A stretch of 64,000 bases of DNA from Zhengitettix transpicula. Lineage: Eukaryota > Arthropoda > Insecta > Orthoptera > Tetrigidae. The stretch is from contig CM073594.1 in assembly GCA_037074705.1 (NCBI GenBank), positions 73,208,509-73,272,508 of the forward strand, given 5' to 3'. The position numbers and the translations under genes were made by a program. Positions 55,413 to 64,000 of this stretch are shown piece by piece. The notes beneath the pieces are model-generated. The model made no database searches. It saw only the letters and a program-made list of their open reading frames with translations, and was not told the origin of the DNA. Numbering within the stretch: position 1 is the first letter of the stretch; each line of letters starts with the position of its first letter.

Positions 55413-55447
<35 letters not shown>
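55413..55447. repeat. (TA)n tract after E17
   Basis: About 34 bp of TA. Confidence 0.95.
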
Positions 55448-55450
<3 letters not shown>

Positions 55451-55828
55451 AATATAGATTATGACGTTTCGTCTGAGTTGAAATGCAGCCAGTCAGGTTG
55501 AAGTTGTTTATCTGTCTACTTATTTAATAGTTTGTGTGGGAACGTCCTTGGAGCGTTCTTTTCATCTCCGCCGCCCTTCTTCACCTTGCCAAAAACACTT
55601 TGCGCAAATTCTGAGGGAAGAAGCTCTTCCCGCACTGCACCTGGGCCATCTCAAAGGGACGCCGAACTTGCAATCTTCAGGTTAAGGCCGAATGTTGGCA
55701 GCGCTCTACGTGGCCTGGAGCAGGGCTGACACTCATGCGGGCACACATTCACAGGACATTTACATGTTGTTTGACGCACAGAGAGAGAGAGAGAGAGCGA
55801 GAGAGAGATGCTGGGGCAGGTAAGGAGT

Positions 55829-55862
<34 letters not shown>

Positions 55863-56639
55863 TTGCGCCCATATTTCCCTGTGCTCCACTTCGCCGCTTA
55901 GCTGCCAACACGCACAATGGCGAATTGTGTTTCATTGTTTAGTTTACACTCACATTTGGACAACGCAATTTTTCTCTGTCCCAATTTAAATTCATGAAGA
56001 TAAAAAAGTTTTGTCCCTCATTTAACGTCGAATAATAACTGCAAGTTATTAACAAGTCAGTTATTTCCTACGTACCACACCTTAGGCTAAATTCTTTTTC
56101 GTCTCTACAATCGCGGTATTTTACAGTTCGAACGTTCTTGCCAAAAATCTCAGGGAAAGTCTCTACAGTACCTGTCCCAGGTTCGAAGGCAGGGACAACT
56201 AATTTATTTCGTACATGAAGCGGGCGGGAATAATGTCTTAACCGTAGTGTGTTTTGCAACACTGTGAGACCTCCTGTACTAAGTAAAGATCTTCTCATGA
56301 AACTACAGATTTGCCAGACGGATATTTTAAGATCAAATGACAGAGAAACGGATCTTAAGCAGCTTAATTCGTTTTTACAGTCGGTTGTTTTATAAGCTTT
56401 TTAAAAAATTTCACATAACAAAATACTTTACGTAAAGTAGTTTATCTTTATAATTATTATTACTAGAACTGTACAAAAATAATAAATCTGTATAATCTGA
56501 CTGTAAGTATGAATAAAATTTAAAATAATCATTCAATAAAGTTAATTTTTTTCCATGAGTATGTATTCTAAAATTTTTTATACCAAAATTTGGCTTTAAC
56601 AAGGTCTATGAACAGTTTTTTTAACATATTGTAATAAAC
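55448..56639. other. Unique-looking region with GA microsatellites
   Basis: 55540-55950 is GC-balanced with two (GA)n stretches (55780-55808, 55829-55861). Frames at 55532-55729 and the opposite strand show no domain. 56300-56639 is AT-rich. Confidence 0.35.
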
Positions 56640-57719
56640 ACCTTGATAGGTTAATTAAATGAATCAATTAAAACAAATAAATTAATTAAAATTTGAATGA
56701 TAGTTAGTCACACGTTGAAGACGTCAAATATATAATGATTAATATGGTGGTCTTCAATCATTGAAATAATTAACAAAATTAATTTAAGATTTAATAAAAT
56801 AAAATAAAATAAAAAGATAAAAGAATTTATTATTATTGATAAATTTACATTGTATAAGATCTATTTTTCACGCTGAATTTCATCCAGTTAACAACAAATA
56901 CTTTACTTTTTCATTTATAATACGTGGAATTTTATGAAAATACAGTTCTTATATCATTACAATCAAATACGTCGAATCTCTATATCTCAAGGTCATAACT
57001 GGGTTTGATAAAAAGAACACTCCAATTAAAACATTAACAATTCAATTAATTGATTTTAAAGGAATACAAAATTGAAATACTAGAAACAAAAGAAAACGAA
57101 TGAAAAGAAAAACGCGAACGAAATCTGACTATACCCTTTAATTATCATTTACAATTATTAATAATTGTCTTGTACTCACGACAGTACTTCTGGTACCAGT
57201 TTGGATTCTTCTTGCTTGAATTTAACACTCACTAAAACAGGCCATTCATTACTCACTGATTCTACACTTTAGAATTTGAATACACGTGGTCGTTGCCCTC
57301 TCGTGTCTCTGCTATCCGGGAATCTGGAATTGTTCTCCCTCAGCCGGTTGTCTGATGTAGATTTCCTCAAAGTCTCTCAATGCGACAATTAGTTCAATTT
57401 GGGTAGCAAAAACTTCTGCTTCGATTTTATGTGTCTCTCCGCCAAACTGCTTACTCGCGTTTTATATAAACTATTATATCTCGCCGTTGGACCTCCTGGA
57501 TAACATGCTTCTATGTTAGCAAATTTTACTGTGTTATTACTTTAAGTGGACCGTTCTGTCTCGTATCTCCGTGCAGACTGCCGTTCTCCAAGCGCGCGGT
57601 TTTTCAGTTTCCATTGTTAAACAAAGGAAAACCCCGCCTTGATTGTCGCCTTTACGCATTCGTACCGCTAACGTTTTAATTATTAAAAACAATTAATAGC
57701 CTGTTTAATTGGTATTAGA
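56640..57719 (-). mobile_element. TA-LTR copy E18
   Basis: 1080-bp reverse copy with ATAT on both sides (56636-56639 and 57720-57723). Closest to E5 (minus strand: CAATTAAACAGGCTATTAAT, CTGGTACCAG near 57192-57201, TTGACGTCTTCAACGTGTGA near 56707-56727). The 5' terminus reads TCTAAT instead of TGTAAT. Confidence 0.82.
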
Positions 57720-57839
57720 ATATATTCCTCAGATTTAAACGAAACTAAATTTCACAGATATGTTGAGGAAATTGTTTGAATTGTTCTTTATAATTGCATT
57801 TTAACTGATTTCAATTGACACAATCCACATATACAATTC

Positions 57840-58625
57840 ACTTGGTAGTTTCAGCAAAATTACACTATCAGTTTATCAGAGATATCTGTTTCTCGTATTC
57901 ATCATAAGTTAAGGTTTAATTGCTTCCACAAACACACTTTCGGAGGCCGTGTTCTAAATGTTTTGTCTGAAAATCCTGTATCAATGAAATGTGCCATTGT
58001 TTATCAATACTTATTATCCAATCCTGTCCATCATTTTGAAATTACTCAACTCTGTCAGAAATATTTTACCGTCCAACCTCTATCCTATTTAATTTATCTC
58101 TAATTTCATGCAAATTAGATTATCTAAAATAAATTTAGGACCCAACCAAAACGACGTTATAAGGAAAAATATGTACCATGGATTTATTCGGTTACGTTTC
58201 TGTGGTATGTTATCATTTAATCTGATACAATTGCTTAAAAATCTACAATATTCTGTAATTTTTAAGCCTAAATCTTCAGTTTCTGGTTTCATCAAAGGAC
58301 ACAATGATTCTATTCATAACTTTTTCACTACAAATGTTATTTATAAAATTAAGTGTTCATAACTTTTCTTATATAAGCCAAACTAAATACTAGGATTAAA
58401 GTACATAAATCTAATTACAAACTGTCATCTTGTAAACATAGTTAAATCACCAAACATTGTATCGAATTTAATCACGGTTTACATTTTGATAACACCTCCA
58501 TTTTGGACAGAGATCACATTATTGGAAAAGCTTAATTCCTGAAATGCTGAATATTAAAAATAATACAAATACTGATAATATTAAATATGACAACAAGTCT
58601 CTTTGTCTACTGGTTTCTATTATTG
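57840..58625 (+). mobile_element. PLE fragment (RT thumb to endonuclease C-terminus)
   Basis: Broken frames. FGGRVLNVLSENPVSMKCAI (near 57940) is the thumb-like part; 58108-58362 holds FKPKSSVSGFIKGHNDSIHN and then VIYKIKCS, the lead-in to the GIY-YIG core, after which the core CYIGQT is disrupted by a stop and indels. A C-terminal HKSNYKLSSCKHS-like stretch follows at 58405-58445. Type-3 hairpin relic at 58650. Confidence 0.72.
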
Positions 58626-58803
58626 ATTTTAGTTTCTTGTTCAATTTATAAAAAGACGCGTCGAATCGTCCGGCATTTTAAAGTCACATTTACTTATTTT
58701 AACTCTTTTTTTAAATTTTGTCTGTATAAAGGTCGTTCTTAGCATTATTATTCCTTGGATTTAATTTAGGTCTCATTTTTACTGTTTTTTATTAACATAT
58801 TAC

Positions 58804-58841
58804 CTGACGAGATTCCAAATTTAGTTATTTGTGGAACTTAA
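58804..58841 (+). ncRNA. Hammerhead relic, type-2 family
   Basis: CUGACGA (58804-58810), stem II G-C, bulged A, U-A, U-A, C-G, C-G (GAUUCC / GGAAC), the same bulged geometry as at 21.92 and 39.03 kb. The GAAA box is replaced by UUAA, so it is dead. Confidence 0.5.
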
Positions 58842-58849
58842 TTGTTTAA

Positions 58850-60980
58850 TTTTATTGTATTAAATTCAAATTATTCTGATTTTATAAGCTGATATATTAG
58901 TTTTTATAACATATTTAAAATATTTTTTCGTGATATTATTCTCTTCAGACGGGTAATTTTAATCAAATTGCCGTAATATTCATTCAACTCTAATATTTAG
59001 TATTGAAAAAAGATTTCATTGTAAACGAACTACAGAAACTATATGATAACGTACTTGAACCGACTTCACTGTGAAGACTGTGGTGGTGATGACGTCACGC
59101 AGTGTCGCGGGTCTGCAGGACTGCGCAGGGGGAGAGAAAGTGGCGGCATGTCGTCGCATTACACCAAGAATTACTCACTACCAAGGTGAGGGGGGCGTAA
59201 TTGGCCGGCATCGATGCATCGGGGGAGGGAATTAAAACCTTCCCCGTCATCGCAGCAATCGATAGACACTAAAGCGCCGTTCCAGCAGCCACGTGACATG
59301 CATGACGACAACCGAAACCTCGGTAATTTTTCTTATTCTGTGTTTCGAAGGTTGATTTTCCACAACTTTCCAAAGCTGACTCTTAACTCCTAGAAGATAA
59401 GAGTAATTCCGAGAAAGCAAGTTCACAATGTCTGTATTCTTGTCTCGTAGTCTGAGACCATTCATTACCCGATAGTCTCCTACACCATTATTAGCTCAAA
59501 GTACAAGATTTCAAATGCCATTAGTAGGATACTTCTTTTTTCCTACAATATAATTTATTTTACTTGATATATAAGTTAGAAAAGGATATTATGATTATTT
59601 AATGGTAATTTACCATGTTCCTTATGATTAAATAACTAAAATTTATCCAAGAAGCTTTCGACCTCAGGTCATTTTCAACTGTAACATAATAAAACAATCG
59701 GCTTGAATTTTTTTACACACTTAATTGGTTTTCTGTCGTTATCACAGTATATAAAAAAATTCTAGAGGACTGTTTTAGTTTTATTACTTTAAAAAATGGC
59801 CTGAGGTCGGAAGCTTGTTGAATAAATTTTATTTATTTAATAATAATAATGAATTATTTGACTTTTTAACCGAGTACGAGAATTATCCTTAACTACCCGA
59901 GGCCGTTTCCGTAAGTTATAATTCAATATTATGATATTATTAGACAGTATTGCGACACCCGTGCTTTGTCACGTCGATGCACCGTAATGTGTGAACGTTT
60001 TGACCGACTTTTCAATCTTAAAAATAATTTTTCATTTACCATTAACCAAGTATATCACGAAACGGAGAAATTATTAAATACGAAAAGTTCTAGGAAATAC
60101 AAAATTATTAAAAGTAACATTTATGTGACGAGTTGGTAGCATTTATGTAGAAATACTATTCACTTTTTAAAATTTGTTTTCTGATCTTCAAATGCATATT
60201 ATTATTTTGTGTTTTGTTTTATGTGCGTCGTTGTTGGCTTTGTGCCTTTGACTTTCCCTATTTCCTTGAATAGTGGGAGTGGAGGACCACCAGGGTTTAT
60301 TTCTCACTTTACGATGTGCTTTAACCCCCCCCCCCCTCCTCCGCGAGGCGGAATCTTGTCGCAGATATTACTCTCAGACATCGTCACGTTTTATTTCGCT
60401 TATAGCGATTTTAACTTTTTTTCCCTCTCCTTTATTAAAAATACTGGATTTAATGTGGGCGTCCGTCCGTGAAAGAGGTTAATCCTCGACTTTTATGTGG
60501 CTTTAACTGGTTTACGATCCAAATCCATTCCTGCAGCTTCCAGGGAGATTAATGTGCTTGAAGTGTTCCACGTAGTTTAATTCTTGAAACGCGTGCGTGG
60601 TCGACGTTTTCCACTTTTTATTTTACTTTTGAGTACTTTTCAGTCTACGGTTCTGGGCGTGAAAATGTAACTGTTTGCTGCCAAAATGTAGTAGAATCAC
60701 CGTAATATTTTTAATGTCTCGATTTCCTTGCGTATACGAATCCTATGAAGCGTTAAGAATTGGCGTCAGTTATTTTTTAACAGGAAAATTAACAAACAAA
60801 AAAAATTCAACTTAATTCTGCGAGACATTAACATTTTCTGAAGGCGTGGTTTTTATCGTCGAGAACACGTGGGCTGAATTAGAAGGTTTGTAATTGATCC
60901 GCTCTCTCTGAGCTCCAGTCGCAGACGGACCAACAATTACAACTGCGCGCTTGCCACATTGTTTCGCTACTAGTCACAAA
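58850..60980. other. Mixed unique sequence; GC-rich segment and inverted repeat
   Basis: 58990-59300 is GC-rich (TGATGACGTCACGCAGTG near 59085 contains a CRE). 59650-59675 and 59793-59820 form an inverted pair. 60280-60350 has a C-run and GCGAGGCGG. No gene recognised. Confidence 0.35.
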
Positions 60981-61064
60981 AAACACTTAAGGTTGTATTA
61001 TAATAACACTAAAACAGCTTCCACAAGTAGCAATATCGGAGATGAAACTAATATTTAACACTTC

Positions 61065-62280
61065 CCCAACATCTGGAAATCCGCCTTGATTACTGCCATA
61101 CCGAAAAAAGACACCGATCTGCGGGACCCAATGAATTTTAGACCAATAAGCCTGCTTCCTGCATTAAGCAAAGTTTTCGAACGGGTTTCAAAAATTAGAG
61201 TGAACCAAGCGTTTGATGGACGCGAACACAATTCGCCCGATGCAGTTTGAATTCAAAACAATACATGAAACTGTGTACCAACCTCTACGTCTGATAGAGC
61301 ACGCAACTAACTTATTTAATTTCAAAGCGTCCACTCCGACTGTATTTCTAGACTTTGCTAAATCCTACGACCGTGTCTGGCTCGATATGCCGGTATTCAA
61401 ACTATACACACAAACAAGGACCCCCGACTGTTACATTACAATCATAAACTCATATCTAAGAGGAATTTTTAGAGTGAAGGTGGAGAATCACGTCTCAACT
61501 AAAAGAAGTCTCTCGGCCGGAATCCCCCAAGGGTCCGTCCTCGCGCAGACTTTATTTAACGTATACATAAACGAAATCCCAAAAACAGGAAATGTTGAAA
61601 CACTCCAATATGCCGACGACACAGACTTTTTCAGTACAAAGAAGACAGAGAACAGGGCTATAAAATGTATCCAAGAACAGGTCGACAAAATGGAACTTAA
61701 TGCTTCAAAATGCCAGGCTGTTATGCTAAGCAGAAGAAAACCCAGAAGAAAAAGGAATCACATAAAAATAGGATCACAAAACCTCGAGTGGCTACACCAA
61801 GCAAAGTACCTTGGCATAAGGGTTGACGAAAAACTAAAAGTCAACGAGCAAGTCAACAACGCAATCGTAAAAGCCAGGAGACTATTCAAGAAGTTTTATC
61901 CCATACTCAGCAATAAACACATACTGACAAAATATAAGGTGATTGTCTACAATACAACAATAAAACAGATTATACTTTACGGATGCCAAGTATGGGCCAC
62001 AAAAACAGACACAAACCTCAAAAAAATACAAAGATTTCAGAACCAAGTACTACGAACTATATTACACGCCCCCCCCCCCAAAAAAAAACAAAAAAAAAAA
62101 CAAGAATTTCAGATCTCCGTACTGAACTTAATATTGAACCAATAAATAACCAGATTAAAATTAGGTCATCCAATATGTACGAAAGAATTCGCAGTGCTGC
62201 TGAAGTTTTCCCCATCCTAAAAACGATAGGTAATAAAAGACAAAATTTTGGCACAAACAAAGTCCCGACATCCATCTATA
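61065..62280 (+). pseudogene. jockey-type reverse transcriptase, largest open remnant
   Basis: The RT starts in one frame (PNIWKSALITAIPKKDTDLR, then NFRPISLLPALSKVFERV), shifts near 61205, and is then open for about 310 codons to 62145. Motifs in order: FLDFAKSYDRVW (first catalytic D), GIPQGSVLAQTLFNVYIN, YADDTDFF (intact catalytic pair), KCQAVMLSRR, YLGIRVDEKLKVNEQVNNAI and the ILYGCQVWA thumb block. A homopolymer C/A tract at 62069-62100 causes a further shift, after which LRTELNIEPINNQIK continues to about 62270. No endonuclease domain is present. The catalytic residues survive, so this is a fairly young copy. Confidence 0.88.
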
Positions 62281-63053
62281 TATATAAAAATGAATTGCTG
62301 TTCGTTAGTCTCACTAAAACTCGAGAACGGCTGAACGGATTTATCTTATCTTAGTCTTGAAATGTTCGTGGAGGTCTAGGGAAGGTTTAAAAGGCGAGAA
62401 AAAATCGAATAATTTCCGGGAAAACCCTAAAAACAGCCCTTTTCTATTTCCCATACAAACGTTTTCTAAATAAAATACAAATCTACACCAGTCGAGAAAT
62501 TTTCACCAAATTTCGTACACGTGTTCTTTGCGACCAGGAAACAAACACTGTTGGGGTGAGACGCGTCTTCCACTCCCAGAAGCGGGGGTGGAAATATTTA
62601 AACATATTAAAACAGCCGATATTTGAGTCGGATAAATATTTTTAGGGGTTAAAGATATTGATAGTGTTTCTACCAATGTTATCTGAATACAATTTTCATC
62701 CCCTACCCCCTGTGAAAAGGACACCCTTCGGGTTTGGGGTGGAGATACTTTACAGTAAAATAACGCGAATACAACCGAGATTGGAGTCAAATCAAAGGTT
62801 ATGGAAGTCACTGTGCTTAGTTACGACATTCAAATTGGCATTTACCCCTCAGATGCAGGGGTGGGGGGGGGGTGCAAATTTTGGAACATGCAAATACGGC
62901 AGATATTTGCGTTGAAGAAATATTTTTCATAGTTAATTATAATGATTAGGGTTCGAGTAGCGTTACATAAAAATTGCGCAAAAGCAGCCGAAATTGGAGT
63001 CATCGGGGGTTATAGATAAATGACATCTCGGGCAACGCCGAGCACCCAGCTAG
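62275..63053 (+). mobile_element. Helitron-like non-autonomous element H6
   Basis: 5' TCTATATATATAAAAATG, continuing TTGCTGTTCGTTAGTCTCAC and CTCGAGAACGGCTGAACGGA, a start typical of arthropod Helitrons. 3' CTCGGGCAACGCCGAGCACC followed by CAGCTAG then T. 779 bp, non-coding, inserted between A and T in the LINE. Confidence 0.78.
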
Positions 63054-63269
63054 TAATAAATAAAAATCCAAATTAACAAACAATTAATAGACAACAAAAC
63101 TAACTAATATTTTGAAAAAAGGGGTTTTACCTAGAAATGATTTTTCCCACAAAGTTAAATAAGGATCAAAATAAGGACCTGGCAAGAGCCAAATCGGCTC
63201 GGAACAGAAGTAAAACATCCAAAAACGCGCTTTTTCTGGCGATACAGAAAAAAAAATAAGTATTCGATG

Positions 63270-63545
63270 TCGACAAACTCGTTTTCATGTTCTGCTATTA
63301 ATGTTCAAACAGACGCTATGAAACTCAATAATTGTTATGATCCCTTATTATTACGCTAAACCTTCTTTGTTTCCCTTATTGTTAGCTAACTCTTTCGGAT
63401 CTTCCATTGTCGTCGCGTTTTCGTCGCTTTTGAGTCTTGTCAACTGACCTGTGAAGTTGTGTTTCTCTAGGCTCTTCTTAGCACCTGACGAAAGGCACAA
63501 GGATCCCAGAAACGTCGTGTGGTATTTATATTACATTTTTTCTGC
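63270..63545 (+). mobile_element. PLE 3' end with hammerhead
   Basis: The start encodes the last residues of the PLE protein (AINVQTDAMKLNNCYDPLLL, stop at about 63358), matching the 32.72-32.78 kb copy. The 3' region ends in ATTTTTTCTGCATTGGCTAT. Confidence 0.72.
63481..63520 (+). ncRNA. Hammerhead ribozyme in PLE tail (GUC cleavage triplet)
   Basis: GCAC (63481-63484), CUGACGA (63485-63491), GAAA (63509-63512), AC/GU stem III, GUC (63514-63516), GUGU (63517-63520). Stem I GCAC/GUGU is 4 bp with one G-U. GUC is the most favourable hammerhead triplet. Stem II is weak. Confidence 0.65.
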
Positions 63546-63589
63546 ATTGGCTATTTTTCTGATTCATTAAAATTCTTTTTGTTTGGCCT

Positions 63590-63790
63590 CAACTTGAACA
63601 CTTAATTTTATAAACTTATTACTAGGATCTTTTTGTCTTTTGATAAAACCAGGAAATGAAGATATGGGCTTAAAAATTGCAGTAAATTGTAGATTTTTAA
63701 GCAATTGTTTTAGATTAAATGATAACATACCACATAAAGGTAAGACAATAAATTCATTATAAACATGTTTTCAATCAGACGTACATTTTT
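63590..63790 (-). mobile_element. PLE fragment, reverse
   Basis: The complement matches 58170-58310 (TGTGGTATGTTATCATTTAA, CAATTGCTTAAAAATCTACA). It lies tail to tail with the preceding PLE end. Confidence 0.6.
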
Positions 63791-64000
63791 TCATTTGTTA
63801 TAAAATGTGTTACAACTTTTTATTGTTATCCTTTATTAAAATGTGTAATATTTGAGTGACTATCGATCTATTTTTTTATGTTAATGTTAATTCAAGTACG
63901 CCATATTCCTATTATTAAAAAATAGGTGACCCAAATCTGAGGACATTACTGCATTATTTAAGTCTCAGAGACAAGATGATTTATGTTTTTAATACAGTTT

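Larger units (their letters stand above)
60980..63257 (+). mobile_element. jockey-clade LINE, 5'-truncated, interrupted by Helitron H6
   Basis: Begins within the reverse transcriptase and ends in a 3' UTR-like segment (AGGACCTGGCAAGAGCC, near 63175) and an A-rich tail at about 63249-63257. H6 (62275-63053) is inserted just after the RT C-terminus. 5' truncation is normal for LINE copies. Confidence 0.8.

Noticed and set aside
59720..59760. Additional TA-LTR 5' end (CTTAATTGG..ATCACAGTAT)
   Set aside because: Only about 30 bp resemble E7 and no further family blocks follow.
60300..60360. Helitron end near the C-run (CCCCCTCCTCCGCGAGGCGG)
   Set aside because: No CTAG terminus or TCTA start was found; similarity is limited to C-rich composition.

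Overview
This window looks like non-coding nuclear DNA from an animal, most likely an arthropod and probably an insect with a large genome. It is AT-rich, has no intact host gene that I can recognise, and is packed with relics of mobile elements: mariner transposons, Helitron-like elements, Penelope-like retroelements (PLEs) with GIY-YIG endonuclease remnants, jockey- and CR1-type LINE fragments, LTR-type elements, short dispersed repeats, one satellite array and many TA, GA and GT microsatellites. Nearly every open frame is a decayed transposon piece or chance.

The dominant component is one family of non-coding elements of about 0.86-1.17 kb, called 'TA-LTR' here, present in about 17 full or partial copies covering roughly a quarter of the window. 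Copies begin TGTAAT, end ATTACA and are flanked by 4-bp target duplications, usually ATAT or GTAT. Several sit inside (TA)n microsatellites. Near the 3' end they carry one to three copies of a segment resembling a primer-binding site complementary to the 3' end of tRNA-Lys, followed by a second copy of the LTR end. They also share a CTGGTACCAG palindrome followed by a GTRAGT splice-donor-like site.

The second theme is self-cleaving RNA. PLE-type tails at about 23.1, 32.9, 35.8, 44.2 and 63.5 kb carry hammerhead ribozyme cores (CUGACGA and GAAAC-GUH with a 4-5 bp stem I). A different sequence family has hammerhead cores at 6.6, 21.9 and 39.0 kb, and a third set at 21.0, 45.3, 48.5 and 58.7 kb keeps a GACGC/GCGUC hairpin followed by GAAACG but lacks the CUGANGA box.

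Layout: 0-2.5 kb, TA-LTRs and a PLE; 3.3-6.5 kb, TA-LTRs, a Helitron and S-repeats; 7.5-8.8 kb, a mariner; 8.8-10.3 kb, unique DNA; 10.3-16.2 kb, TA-LTRs and a repeat pair (U) with nested insertions; 16.8-17.3 kb, a mariner deletion derivative; 18.0-18.8 kb, a tandem duplication; 19.3-26.1 kb, TA-LTRs, PLE tails and a Helitron; 26.1-27.5 kb, GC-rich unique DNA; 27.5-28.3 kb, a 172-bp satellite; 28.5-29.3 kb, a broken ORF; 31.7-36.7 kb, a PLE and a CR1-like LINE split by insertions; 36.7-38.1 kb, a Helitron; 39.5-43.2 kb, a tRNA-like repeat, a probable LTR promoter and two TA-LTRs head to head; 44-48.6 kb, inverted PLE copies around a GC-rich region; 48.9-57.7 kb, a Helitron and a run of TA-LTRs, one holding a mariner; 57.8-63.8 kb, PLE and jockey remnants with a Helitron. 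The only candidates for host function are GC-rich single-copy stretches near 26.3-27.3, 38.6-39.0, 43.2-43.7, 46.2-47.0 and 59.0-59.3 kb, which could be promoters or enhancers of genes outside the window.
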